DNA from: Bryobacterales bacterium
GTDB lineage: Bacteria; Acidobacteriota; Terriglobia; Bryobacterales; Bryobacteraceae
Direction of reading: 5' to 3'
Assembly (NCBI GenBank): GCA_003167255.1
Contig: PMTR01000131.1
Span: 1 to 48,036 of the forward strand
DNA: 48,036 nucleotides
Of the stretch, positions 9,035 through 16,918 are shown in pieces. The position numbers and the translations under genes are program-made. The notes under the pieces are model-generated. The model was not told the DNA's origin. It searched no databases and saw only the letters and a list, made by a program, of their open reading frames with translations. Positions within the stretch are counted from its first letter, which is position 1; each line of letters starts with the position of its first letter.

Positions 9035-9594
9035 ACTGCCAGGAATGGGAAGAACGAATCGCTCTTTATGTGGCGGGCGATCGAGCGGCGGCCGATGCCG
9101 GCGAGACGGAACGCCACATAGCCGGCTGCGCGGGGTGCCAGGTGTTTTGGAGCGGAATGAAGCAAAGCTTGGAATGGCTGCGGGAGGCGCACCAGGAAGA
9201 GATCGCGCCGGCACATTACGCGGCCGTGCGGGCGCGTGTGATGACGCAACTGGAGAGAGGGCGCGCGCCGTGGTGGAAGCAGGTTTGGGTGTACAGAGTG
9301 GGGCTGGCGGCGGTGGTGGTGGTGATAGCCCTGATGATGGCGCGGCCCCATGCGCAGAGCCCGCGGGTGGCGATGGTGAAAGCGGCGGTGGTTGAGGTAT
9401 CGGCAGATGCCGGTCAGGGGGCCGGCAGCAGACCGGGGGGTCTGCCCCACTATAGACACGCGGTGGTGAGCGAGGCTAGCCGCACGCGCAGACCAGGGGG
9501 TCTGCCCCACAATGCGGAGACTATTCTGGTGAAGTTGGAGACGGATAACCCGGACGTGGTGATTTATTGGATCGCGGAGAAAAAAGGAGACTGA
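9031..9594 (+). CDS. Membrane anti-sigma factor with zinc-finger (ZAS) motif
   Basis: This 187-residue protein starts at the ATGA overlap with the sigma gene. The N-terminal anti-sigma domain has the H-x3-C-x2-C signature in ETERHIAGCAGCQ. One membrane helix follows (VGLAAVVVVIALMMA, about residues 91-105), with a short periplasmic tail. Two copies of a dispersed DNA repeat lie inside the tail and encode RPGGLPH twice, 20 codons apart, so the reading frame has been lengthened by repeat insertion without being broken. It should hold the sigma factor inactive at the membrane. The ending is LETDNPDVVIYWIAEKKGD. Confidence 0.88.
   Translation: MNCQEWEERIALYVAGDRAAADAGETERHIAGCAGCQVFWSGMKQSLEWLREAHQEEIAPAHYAAVRARVMTQLERGRAPWWKQVWVYRVGLAAVVVVIALMMARPHAQSPRVAMVKAAVVEVSADAGQGAGSRPGGLPHYRHAVVSEASRTRRPGGLPHNAETILVKLETDNPDVVIYWIAEKKGD
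9428..9510. repeat. Two intragenic copies of the CAGACC..GGTCTGCCCCAC repeat
   Basis: Copies at 9428-9450 and 9488-9510 each contain CAGACC or CAGACCA, a G-run, then GGTCTGCCCCAC, forming a CAGACC/GGTCTG hairpin. They are exactly 60 bases apart, so both are read in the same frame inside the anti-sigma gene. The unit is the same class of element as the intergenic copies near 600 and 4620. This is an unusual coding location for a REP-like repeat. Confidence 0.75.
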
Positions 9595-9595
9595 A

Positions 9596-10306
9596 ATGAA
9601 ACGATTGATACTGGCGCTGGCAGTGATCGCAATGCCCACCCTGGCGCAGGTGGGACAAGACCCCTCGGAGCATATTCAGAAGCTGGTCACGCTGAAGTAT
9701 GCGGACCCGCAGTCGGTGGCCGGCCTGCTTCACGATTTCGGTGTGGAGTTGCGGGTGGATAACCGCATGAAAGTGATTGCCCTGAGCGGGAACCGGAATC
9801 GCGTGACCACGGCCGAGGACGCCATCAAACAATTGGACATCCCGGCAGCCGCCCAGAAAGATATCGATCTGACGGTTTATTTCGTGGTCGGGAGCGACAT
9901 GACCAACACCGGCAGTCCCATTCCCAAGGAACTCGACAGCACCGTAGCGACTCTCAAGGGCGCATTCCCGTTCAAGAACTATGTGATGTTGGATGTCCTG
10001 TCGCTTCGCTCGCGCTCGGGTGCAAGCGCCGACGCCAGCGGGCAGTTAACGGCCGGGCGGCTGACGACTTTTCGCGTCCGGTCGGCCAGCCTGGATGGTG
10101 ACGGCGGCATGATCCGGCTGGATAACCTGCACGCCGGATTGCGGGTGCCCATTGGCACCGCCGAGAAAACGCAGTACATCGATACGGGTATCTCAACCGA
10201 TGTGGTGGACGTGAAGGAAGGGCAGAAACTGGTGGTGGGCAGGAGCAGCCTAAACGGGCCGGATACGGCGCTGTTTCTGGTGTTGATCGCGAAAGTGGCG
10301 CAGTAG
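9596..10306 (+). CDS. Secreted secretin-N-domain-like protein
   Basis: This 236-residue protein has a signal peptide (MKRLILALAVIAMPTLAQ). Residues about 30-85 (LVTLKYADPQSVAGLLHDFG, then ELRVDNRMKVIALSGNRNRV and AIKQLDI) match the short beta-alpha-beta repeat found at the N terminus of secretins such as GspD and PilQ. The pore-forming secretin C domain is absent. The second half is beta-rich and ends DTALFLVLIAKVAQ. It starts one base after the anti-sigma stop, so it is the third gene of the sigma operon. It is probably a periplasmic target or sensor component; that role is inference. Confidence 0.7.
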   Translation: MKRLILALAVIAMPTLAQVGQDPSEHIQKLVTLKYADPQSVAGLLHDFGVELRVDNRMKVIALSGNRNRVTTAEDAIKQLDIPAAAQKDIDLTVYFVVGSDMTNTGSPIPKELDSTVATLKGAFPFKNYVMLDVLSLRSRSGASADASGQLTAGRLTTFRVRSASLDGDGGMIRLDNLHAGLRVPIGTAEKTQYIDTGISTDVVDVKEGQKLVVGRSSLNGPDTALFLVLIAKVAQ

Positions 10307-10349
10307 GGGCAGCCGCGGGTGCCGGGCGGGCGTCACCGCCAGGCCCACC

Positions 10350-11096
10350 CTATTTCTTGATGCGCTCGTCTTTTTCGATTTTTCCGTCGCGGATGTGAAT
10401 CACGCGGTGGGCGTGGAGCGCGATATCGTGCTCGTGCGTCACCAGGATGATGGTGTTGCCGGCCTGGAAAAGCCGCTCGAACAACCCCATGATTTCGTTG
10501 CCGGTGGCGGAGTCCAGGTTTCCGGTGGGCTCGTCCGCCAGAAGAATGGAAGGGTTGTTGACCAGCGCGCGGGCCACCGCGACGCGCTGGCGTTGGCCGC
10601 CCGAAAGCTCGTTGGGCTTGTGGTACATGCGGGCTTCCAGATCCACCTGGCGCATAGCCAGCTTGGCCATCTCCAGGCGTTTATCCGAGGAGATGCCGGA
10701 ATAAATCAGCGGCAACTCGACGTTGTGCAGGGAAGTGGCACGCGGCAGCAGGTTAAACGTCTGGAAGACGAAACCGATTTCCTTGTTGCGGATGCGGGCC
10801 AGTTGATCGTCCGACATCTCGCTGACCAGGTTGCCGTTGATGTAATACTGGCCGGAGGTGGGCGTATCCAGGCAGCCGATGAGATTCATCAGAGTCGATT
10901 TCCCCGACCCGGAAGGTCCCATGATGGCACAGTACTCGCCGCGCTTGATTTCAATATCCAATCCCGAAACGGCATTGATCTCCTGGTCGCCCATGATGTA
11001 GGTCTTCCAGAGATTGTAGGTGCGGATGACGATACCGTCCCGCTTGAGTTGCTCGCCACGGAGGATGAGTTCGTTTTTTTCGGCCACTGCTGACAT
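10350..11096 (-). CDS. MacB/LolD-type ABC transporter ATP-binding protein
   Basis: This 248-residue ATPase carries Walker [19 protein letters not shown], the Q-loop in [11 protein letters not shown], the signature [16 protein letters not shown], Walker [14 protein letters not shown] and the switch His in ILVTHEHD. The N terminus extends about 25 residues before the usual start ([20 protein letters not shown]). The next gene upstream on the same strand is a MacA/HlyD adaptor, 33 bases away, so the two are one operon. No FtsX-type permease follows; the downstream gene is convergent. It presumably works with a permease encoded elsewhere. Confidence 0.92.
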   Translation of the reverse strand: MSAVAEKNELILRGEQLKRDGIVIRTYNLWKTYIMGDQEINAVSGLDIEIKRGEYCAIMGPSGSGKSTLMNLIGCLDTPTSGQYYINGNLVSEMSDDQLARIRNKEIGFVFQTFNLLPRATSLHNVELPLIYSGISSDKRLEMAKLAMRQVDLEARMYHKPNELSGGQRQRVAVARALVNNPSILLADEPTGNLDSATGNEIMGLFERLFQAGNTIILVTHEHDIALHAHRVIHIRDGKIEKDERIKK

Positions 11097-11129
11097 CGTG
11101 ATGATTCCTGTTCCTCGATTGTAGCGCGC

Positions 11130-12563
11130 TTAGCTCTTGGGCGCTTCGACGACCGGCTTGTTGTCGACCTTGACCTGCGCGTCGTTGGCGATGGTGCGGA
11201 TGATCTGGTAGGTGCCCGTGACGATCTGCGCGCCTTCGTCCAGACCGGTCAGCACCTCGATATCGGTGGCGCCGGTAATACCGGTTTCCACTTTGTGGAA
11301 GGCGGCCTTCCCGCCGGCCACGACGAAGACGCCCTGAACCTCTTCCTTGCGGGCTTTCTCGGCGACTGGATCCAGCTTGGTGACCGGCTGTGTGCCAGAC
11401 GCGGGGGTTCCAGGCTTCTTCGGTTCCAGATCGCCCTTTTGGCGGACGGTGAGCGCCTGGATCGGAATGGTGAGCGCGTTTTTGCGCGTGGCCGTGGTGA
11501 CTTTGGCGGTACAGGAGAGCCCCGGGCGGATTTCATCCGGCGGGTTGTCCATGGCGATTACCACCTTGAAGTCTTTGGCTTCCTGGCTGGAGATGGCGCT
11601 TTGCGAGGCGGCGACGCCGGTGGAGCGCAGAATGGCGGTGTTGCCGATTTCGGTCACATGGCCTTTGAAGGTCTTGTTGGGAATGGCGTCGATGGTGATC
11701 TCCGCCTGTTGGCCGAGTTTCACGTTGACGATATCGGTTTCGTCGACTTTCACTTCGGCGGTGATCAGCGACATATCGGCGATGGTCATGATGAGGGTGC
11801 CGGTCTGGTTTTGCAATCCGGGAACCACGGACTCACCGGCGCGGACCGGCAGGTTGGTGACCACGCCCTCGAGCGGGGCGTAGGAATCGTACTTGTGGAG
11901 AATGTCGCTGCTGCGCGTGAGGACGGCTTTGGCCACGTTGATGCGACGCTGGGTGGCAGTGAGTTGGGCGGCGGTCTGTTCGCGCTGGGACCGGGCCTGA
12001 ACCAGGCGCGCGCGGGCTTGGTCCACGGCCGCCTTCTGCGCGTTGTAGAGGGCGGTCTTGCTCTCGAGGTCCTGCCTGGCGCCGAGTTTTTCCTTGTAGA
12101 GGTCCCCGGCGCGGTCGGCATCCTGCTTGGTGCGGGCGAGATCGGCTTCGGCCTCGACGACGGCCGCCTGCAGGGTGGCCATGTTGTCGTCGGCGGCTTT
12201 CAAGCCGGCTTCCGAAGCGTTGGAATCGGCCTCCGAGGATGCCAGATTGGCCTTTTGGGATTCGACGTCGGCGCTAGGCTGGGTGTTCTCAATCTTGGCC
12301 AACAACTGGCCCTTGTGGACATGGTCGCCTTCCCGCACCAGCAGTTCGGTGATGTCGCCCATGGCGTTGGCGCCGATGTTGATGTAATTCTTGGGTTTAA
12401 TCTCGCCGGAGGCGGTGACGATGCTGGTCAGATCCTGCCGCACGACGGACCCGGTTTGCACCGTGACAAGGCCGCGTTTGCTATAAACCGTGCTGGCGTA
12501 TACGCCCGCGGCCAGAACGACGACGGCCGCCAGAGTGATGATTACTTTCCACTTAGTCTTCAC
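11130..12563 (-). CDS. Efflux periplasmic adaptor (MacA/HlyD family)
   Basis: This protein has about 477 residues. It has an N-terminal membrane anchor (VIITLAAVVVLAAGVYA), a first barrel and lipoyl half (VVRQDLTSIVTASGEIKPKN, then VREGDHVHKGQLLAKIE), a long alpha-helical hairpin (coiled coil, about residues 100-215), a second lipoyl half (YAPLEGVVTNLPVRAGESVV) and beta-barrel domains. The GTG at 12561-12563 is preferred over the TTG at 12569 because GGAGAA lies 7 bases upstream of it. It links an inner-membrane ABC permease to an outer-membrane channel and is cotranscribed with the ATPase at 10350. The substrate is unknown. Confidence 0.88.
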   Translation of the reverse strand: MKTKWKVIITLAAVVVLAAGVYASTVYSKRGLVTVQTGSVVRQDLTSIVTASGEIKPKNYINIGANAMGDITELLVREGDHVHKGQLLAKIENTQPSADVESQKANLASSEADSNASEAGLKAADDNMATLQAAVVEAEADLARTKQDADRAGDLYKEKLGARQDLESKTALYNAQKAAVDQARARLVQARSQREQTAAQLTATQRRINVAKAVLTRSSDILHKYDSYAPLEGVVTNLPVRAGESVVPGLQNQTGTLIMTIADMSLITAEVKVDETDIVNVKLGQQAEITIDAIPNKTFKGHVTEIGNTAILRSTGVAASQSAISSQEAKDFKVVIAMDNPPDEIRPGLSCTAKVTTATRKNALTIPIQALTVRQKGDLEPKKPGTPASGTQPVTKLDPVAEKARKEEVQGVFVVAGGKAAFHKVETGITGATDIEVLTGLDEGAQIVTGTYQIIRTIANDAQVKVDNKPVVEAPKS

Positions 12564-12678
12564 AACCAAATTCTCCGTATCACCGCAATTAGACGCAAAA
12601 AACGAGGATGAAGTTCAATTTCTATTCTACACGGGGGCGCGGTGCGCCTATTTGGAAAGACGGGCCACGGCGGGGGAA

Positions 12679-12722
12679 GTTAGCCGGCTAAAGCCGGCTG
12701 CGGGCAAAATTGCTCGCCCCAC
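12679..12722. repeat. Dispersed double-hairpin repeat ending CTCGCCCCAC
   Basis: AGCCGGCT and AAAGCCGGCT form one short palindrome (around 12680-12700); GCGGGCAAAATTGCTCGC forms a second hairpin followed by CCCAC. It is the same tail as the other REP-like repeats in the window and sits just downstream of the 88-residue protein gene transcribed leftwards. Confidence 0.5.
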
Positions 12723-12988
12723 TACTTCAGCCAGTCCACCGAATCGGGCGGGGTATTTTCGCACTGGTTGGTTTCGGTGACGCCGCCGGAGAGCTGGGCG
12801 CAGGCGGTGGTGGTGGCGGTGCGGATGGCTCCCTCGCGGGTTTCGGCCGACCCGGTGCGGCAATCCCGGCTTCCTTTAAAAGTGATACAGACCTGGCAGC
12901 GGAAGGGCTGAGAGTGGAAGGAGGAGAACACCAGGTAACCGAGCACGGCCACAGCGAACAGAATTCCCAGCAATGTGGTTTTCTTCAC
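12722..12988 (-). CDS. Small single-pass membrane or secreted hypothetical protein
   Basis: This 88-residue protein has an N-terminal membrane segment or signal anchor ([20 protein letters not shown]) and a small soluble domain with four cysteines ([15 protein letters not shown], then TACAQLSGG and QCENTPP) that could form disulphides outside the cytoplasm. It starts at a GTG that overlaps the accA stop by four bases (GTGA), so it is coupled to accA. I do not recognise the family. The link with fatty-acid synthesis is positional only. Confidence 0.65.
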   Translation of the reverse strand: MKKTTLLGILFAVAVLGYLVFSSFHSQPFRCQVCITFKGSRDCRTGSAETREGAIRTATTTACAQLSGGVTETNQCENTPPDSVDWLK

Positions 12989-13818
12989 GCGAAGAAATTT
13001 CCCATATTACGGAATTTGGCGTAGCGGTGCTGCACCAGTTGATCCGGGCTAAGGCCGTCGAGCTGGTTCAGGCTGCGGCGGAGATGCTGGCGCAGGCTTT
13101 CGGCCGCCGCGTCGGGGTCTTCCTGAGCGCCGCCCGGGGGTTCGGGGATGATGCCATCGATGAGCTCCAACTCCAGCAGGTCCGGCGCGGTCAGCTTGAG
13201 GGCCGCGGCGGCCTGTTCGGCCTTCCCGGAATCGCGGTAGATGATGGCAGCGCAGCTTTCGGGCGAAATCACGCTATAGACGGCGTTTTCCATCATCAGC
13301 ACGGTATTGCCGACTCCCAGGGCAAGGGCGCCACCGCTGCCTCCCTCGCCGATGCAGACTACCACCACCGGGACGCCCAAGCGGGCCATTTCCCGAAGGT
13401 TGCGGGCGATGGCCTCGGCTTGGCCGCGCTCTTCGGCATCAATGCCGGGGTAGGCGCCGGGCGTGTCTAAGAAGGTCACCACCGGCCGCCGGAACTTGTC
13501 GGCCATCTGCATCACGCGCAAGGCTTTGCGGTAGCCTTCTGGTTTGGGCATGCCGAAGTTACGAAAGAGTTTCTGTTTGGTGTCGCGGCCCTTTTGCTCG
13601 GCCACGACCATCAGCGGGTTTCCCTCGAACTGGGCCAGGCCGGCGACGATGGCGGGGTCATCCCCGAAGGTGCGATCGCCGTGGACTTCCTGGAAATCGG
13701 TGAACAGACGCTGAATGTAATCGAGCGAATGGGGGCGCTTGGGGTGGCGCGCCAATTGCACGCGCCGCCAGGCCGGATGGGATTCCGGCTGTGCCCCGGG
13801 GTTTTCTTCTGGAACCAC
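12985..13818 (-). CDS. accA: Acetyl-CoA carboxylase carboxyltransferase subunit alpha
   Basis: This 277-residue AccA transfers the carboxyl group from carboxybiotin to acetyl-CoA, the first step of fatty acid synthesis, with AccD. Visible motifs are [84 protein letters not shown] and [16 protein letters not shown], all crotonase-fold CT-alpha hallmarks. It lacks about 40 N-terminal helical residues present in the 319-residue E. coli protein, which is common in shorter AccA forms. The start is a GTG at 13818; no strong ribosome site is visible, so the exact start is uncertain. The downstream small gene overlaps it by 4 bases. Confidence 0.93.
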   Translation of the reverse strand: MVPEENPGAQPESHPAWRRVQLARHPKRPHSLDYIQRLFTDFQEVHGDRTFGDDPAIVAGLAQFEGNPLMVVAEQKGRDTKQKLFRNFGMPKPEGYRKALRVMQMADKFRRPVVTFLDTPGAYPGIDAEERGQAEAIARNLREMARLGVPVVVVCIGEGGSGGALALGVGNTVLMMENAVYSVISPESCAAIIYRDSGKAEQAAAALKLTAPDLLELELIDGIIPEPPGGAQEDPDAAAESLRQHLRRSLNQLDGLSPDQLVQHRYAKFRNMGNFFA

Positions 13819-13924
13819 TTACACATCTTAACTTAACAGGCATGCGCGGGTCAGATTGCCAAACTCCCCCAGCTCCGCCAGAGTTCGCGCCGATTTGGGC
13901 TACACTGGAACGCTTGGGTCCCCC

Positions 13925-14758
13925 GTGATCGATCTGCACTCCCACACCAACGAATCCGACGGCAGTTGTTCGCCCGAGCAACTGATTGCCGAAGCCGTGC
14001 GGGCCGGCGTGGACCGTCTGGGAATCACGGATCATGACACTTTTGCCGGTTATGACAGGGCGCGCGACGCCGCGGCCCGGGCGGGCGTCGAGCTGGTCTG
14101 CGGCATCGAGCTTTCCACGCGCCTGCACGACCATTCGGTACACGTGCTGGGTTATTTCCTGGGTTCGGGCGGGCTCGGCGCGTTCCGCGATTGGGTGCTG
14201 GAGCTGCAAGCATCGCGCCGGGAACGCAACCAGCGGCTGGCCATCCGGCTGCGCGAGTTGGGTTTCGACGTCACGGTCGAAGAGGCCGAAGCGCGCGGCC
14301 GCGGCATAACGGGACGGCCGCATTTCGCGCAAATCATGGTGGAGAAGGGCTACGTATCCAACCTGCGGCAGGCGTTTGACGAATACCTGGACGAATCCGC
14401 CAAAGGCTACGTGTACCGCCGCGAGCCGTCATTTGCCGAGGGCGTCCGACACATCCGCGACGCCGGCGGGTTCGCCTCGCTGGCCCACCCGATCCGCGTG
14501 GCGGGCGATGTTTCCAAGATGATGCCCGAACTGTGCGCCGCCGGGCTGAATGCCATCGAGGCGTACCACAGCGATCACGGCCCGGGCGAGACGGAGATCT
14601 ATCTCGGCCTGGCAAAGCGGTATGGGCTGCTGGTAACGGGGGGGTCGGATTTTCATGGGGCTATGAAGCCGGAAGTTTCGCTGGGGACGGGATACAAGGG
14701 GAACTTGCGCGTGCCGGAGGATGTGTGGGAGCGGATGAGGGCTAGCGTTAACGCCTGA
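13925..14758 (+). CDS. PHP-domain metal-dependent phosphoesterase (YciV/TrpH-like)
   Basis: This protein is about 277 residues if started at the GTG at 13925, which places the first metal motif DLHSHTNESDGS at residues 3-14. A TTG at 13856 would add 23 residues but is less family-like. Further metal ligands are in LGITDHDTFAGY, GIELSTR, SLAHPIRV, YHSDHGP and GGSDFHGAMKP. The family includes the 5'-nucleotidase and 5'-3' exoribonuclease RNase AM. The cytosolic role in RNA or nucleotide turnover is inferred. It converges with ygfZ with an 11-base overlap of the 3' ends. Confidence 0.87.
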   Translation: MIDLHSHTNESDGSCSPEQLIAEAVRAGVDRLGITDHDTFAGYDRARDAAARAGVELVCGIELSTRLHDHSVHVLGYFLGSGGLGAFRDWVLELQASRRERNQRLAIRLRELGFDVTVEEAEARGRGITGRPHFAQIMVEKGYVSNLRQAFDEYLDESAKGYVYRREPSFAEGVRHIRDAGGFASLAHPIRVAGDVSKMMPELCAAGLNAIEAYHSDHGPGETEIYLGLAKRYGLLVTGGSDFHGAMKPEVSLGTGYKGNLRVPEDVWERMRASVNA

Positions 14759-15572
14759 CGTAACCCAGTGCAATCACTTTTCCCAAGTGTGGGGAAAAGA
14801 CGGCGGATGTTACTTCCGCTTCGGCGCCTTCAATCTGGACCTTCGTGCCGGGCGCGGGCGGCTCCGAACCTTCCAGCTCAAACCGCTCCAACTTCTTGTG
14901 CACCTGGCCCAGAGCCCGGATGCGTTCGACAATCTCCTGCCCCAGGTAGCAGCCCTTGTTGAAACTGACGGCTTGCATCTGCTGGGTTTCCTGGGGCAGC
15001 GATGTGTCGCGGATGTCTTCGCCGTAGCGCGGCTTGCCGTTTTCCATGCGCGCCAGGCGAGCGTCCGCGGCGCTCGCCTCGACGGCCCCTGCGCCTTCCA
15101 GTTGCCGCACCAACTCGGACTTGGCCTCCGACAGGCAGTAAACGCGATAGCCCGGTTGGCCAGTCACCGTGAACGGCGCCGTGGTGTATTCGCCGGGTGG
15201 AAGCTGAACCGAAGGCGCCGCCGGACCTTCCACGCCGATGGAAGCGGTGCGTTCGGTGACGTCTTCGAGCTCCACCTGGTCGGCGATGATATAGCGGCGG
15301 ATAAGCTGGTGGACCTTTTCGCGCAACTCCGGCTCGGTGTCGATCAGGAAATGATCGGCCAGGCACAACAATTGCAAATCGGCCTGTATGCGGCCCTGCG
15401 GGTTCAGGAGGAAGGCGTAGCAGGAGTCACTGGGAACCATTTTCTTGACTTCGTTGCTGGTGATGGCGTGCAGCAGGCGCGCGCGGTCGCGCCCGCGGGC
15501 CACAATGCGGCCGCGCCCGTCGAGATCCAGCCATGCCGCGCCTTGGCGCAGCGCCTCATCGCCTTTGTTCAT
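14748..15572 (-). CDS. ygfZ: YgfZ-family folate-binding protein (Fe-S cluster assembly/repair)
   Basis: This 274-residue member of the GcvT-like superfamily has the diagnostic KGCYLGQEIVERIRALGQVH motif (K-G-C-Y-x-G-Q-E, with the conserved Cys), RGRDRARLLHAITSNEVKKM near the N terminus and a C-terminal barrel ending VIALGYVRR. In E. coli YgfZ is a folate-dependent factor needed for MiaB and other Fe-S enzymes. It is followed (upstream in sequence order) by a small membrane protein gene starting 423 bases away on the same strand. The start is an ATG at 15570-15572. Confidence 0.88.
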   Translation of the reverse strand: MNKGDEALRQGAAWLDLDGRGRIVARGRDRARLLHAITSNEVKKMVPSDSCYAFLLNPQGRIQADLQLLCLADHFLIDTEPELREKVHQLIRRYIIADQVELEDVTERTASIGVEGPAAPSVQLPPGEYTTAPFTVTGQPGYRVYCLSEAKSELVRQLEGAGAVEASAADARLARMENGKPRYGEDIRDTSLPQETQQMQAVSFNKGCYLGQEIVERIRALGQVHKKLERFELEGSEPPAPGTKVQIEGAEAEVTSAVFSPHLGKVIALGYVRR

Positions 15573-15581
15573 GCTTTCAGT

Positions 15582-15995
15582 CTAAAAGATGTGGCGCAGG
15601 TACGCCGCGATGGCGATAATCGCGAGGCCCGAAAAGGCAGCGCCGGCCATCATGCGCGGGCGGCGCGGGTTGTGCGGACGGCCCATCAGGATGGCGACCG
15701 AGAAGACGTGCATCACCAGCAGGAGCTTGACGCCGAGCAGTGCGTGGTACAGCGGGCGGTGTCCGGGAATGGTGAGCACGTTGTACGTGCCGGACACGAG
15801 CAACGCGCCCATGGCTCCGAAAGCCAGAGGCTGGTAGATGGCGGCGGCGCGGTCGAGAAAAGTTTCGCGGGCGTCGGGCGCCAGCGCGCCGGCGGCGCGG
15901 GTCATCACCCAGCGGCCGAAGATCATGCCGCCGACCAGCGTCACGGCCGAAGAAATGTGCAGCCACCGCATGAGCACGTAGATCGCGTCAGCCAT
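15582..15995 (-). CDS. Small four-helix membrane protein (CopD/DUF-type)
   Basis: This 137-residue protein has four predicted membrane helices (VLMRWLHISSAVTLVGGMIF, then IYQPLAFGAMGALLVSGTYN, HALLGVKLLLVMHVFSVAIL and MMAGAAFSGLAIIAIAAYLR). Histidines at helix faces (RWLHIS, HALLG and VMHVF) resemble the CopD/HemJ-like membrane families that may bind haem or copper. Its stop is 10 bases before the ygfZ start on the same strand, so they form an operon. It is divergent from the MBL gene with a 26-base gap. The function is not known. Confidence 0.7.
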   Translation of the reverse strand: MADAIYVLMRWLHISSAVTLVGGMIFGRWVMTRAAGALAPDARETFLDRAAAIYQPLAFGAMGALLVSGTYNVLTIPGHRPLYHALLGVKLLLVMHVFSVAILMGRPHNPRRPRMMAGAAFSGLAIIAIAAYLRHIF

Positions 15996-16021
15996 ATAGC
16001 TCTAGAGTATACAATCGGCAT

Positions 16022-16651
16022 ATGATCCATGAGATCATCCCGGTCGGAATGTTGCAGTGCAATTGCTCGATCTTCGGGGACGAGCAGACGCGCGAGGCGC
16101 TGGTGGTAGATCCGGGAGACGAGATCACCCGCATTCTGCAGGTGCTGAAGCGCCACGGGCTCACCGTGAAGGGGATCGTGATCACGCATGCGCACATCGA
16201 CCATATTGGCGGTGCGCAGAAGCTGAAAAAGGCCACCGGCGCGCCCGTCTACATGAATCCTGACGACGCCGAACTGCAAAAGATGATGGAAGTGCAGGCG
16301 GGATGGTTGGGGGTCGAGACGCCGGACGCGGTGGAAATCGATTCGCCCGCGATGGATGGCGGCAAGCTGGTGGTGGGGGCGACGGAGTTCCACGTGCTGC
16401 ACACGCCGGGGCACACCCAGGGCAGTATCAGCTTATGGATTCCGTCGGAAGGCAAGCTGGTGGCGGGCGATACGCTGTTCCGCGACAGCATCGGCCGCAC
16501 CGATCTGCCGGGCGGCGATTCGCGCCAGATCCTGCGGTCGATTCACCAGAAGCTATTGCCGCTGCCGGAGGAGACGGTGGTAATTCCGGGGCACGGCGAG
16601 AAGACGACCCTCGGACGGGAGAAACAGTTCAATCCTTTTTTGCAGGACTAG
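16022..16651 (+). CDS. MBL-fold hydrolase (glyoxalase II-like)
   Basis: This 209-residue metallo-beta-lactamase-fold hydrolase has H56-x-H58-x-D60-H61 in THAHIDHIGG, a third histidine in LHTPGHTQGSISLW, the metal-bridging Asp in VAGDTLFRDSIGRTDLPGGD and the last His in VIPGHGEKT. The compact length without the glyoxalase II C-terminal domain fits the YcbL-type small thioesterases. It probably hydrolyses a thioester such as an S-acylglutathione-like substrate; the substrate is inferred. It starts with ATG 16022, only 26 bases from the divergent membrane gene. Confidence 0.87.
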   Translation: MIHEIIPVGMLQCNCSIFGDEQTREALVVDPGDEITRILQVLKRHGLTVKGIVITHAHIDHIGGAQKLKKATGAPVYMNPDDAELQKMMEVQAGWLGVETPDAVEIDSPAMDGGKLVVGATEFHVLHTPGHTQGSISLWIPSEGKLVAGDTLFRDSIGRTDLPGGDSRQILRSIHQKLLPLPEETVVIPGHGEKTTLGREKQFNPFLQD

Positions 16652-16693
16652 TGCTTTGACCGCTAGAAGTTGTTCCGTCGGCCGGCAACGCTC

Positions 16694-16875
16694 TCTTATG
16701 TTCGCGGCTCTGATCCGAGTCGCGCGCGTCAGGAAGCGGTATTCCAATGGGCTAAACTCTCATGGTCATGGGACTAGATGAGCTAAGTACGTGGTTTCAG
16801 AAGTTCGTTCACGTATTGCCAGACCGCTTGCTTACGCGCGCGGCTCCGATCCGAGCCGCGACCCTGAGGGAGCGA
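16694..16875. repeat. Two copies of a GAGCCGCG hairpin repeat in a gene-free gap
   Basis: Copy 2 (16831-16875) has the perfect arms CGCGGCTC/GAGCCGCG around CGATCC, followed by ACCCTGAGGGAGCG. Copy 1 (16694-16740) is a diverged version (TTCGCGGCTCTGATCCGAGT, then CGCGCGCGTCAGGAAGCGG). They fill most of the 267 bases between the MBL hydrolase and the broken membrane protein gene. Repeats of this shape are typical REP-like elements of Solibacter-type genomes, by recollection rather than search. I see no gene in the gap. Confidence 0.65.
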
Positions 16876-16918
16876 ACTTCGCGGAATACGAGAATGTATT
16901 GATGAAACGGTGTAATAA

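Noticed and set aside
11295-12611. A 438-residue plus-strand open frame opposite the adaptor gene
   Set aside because: Shadow frame with repetitive Gly/Asp composition; the minus strand encodes a standard HlyD/MacA adaptor.
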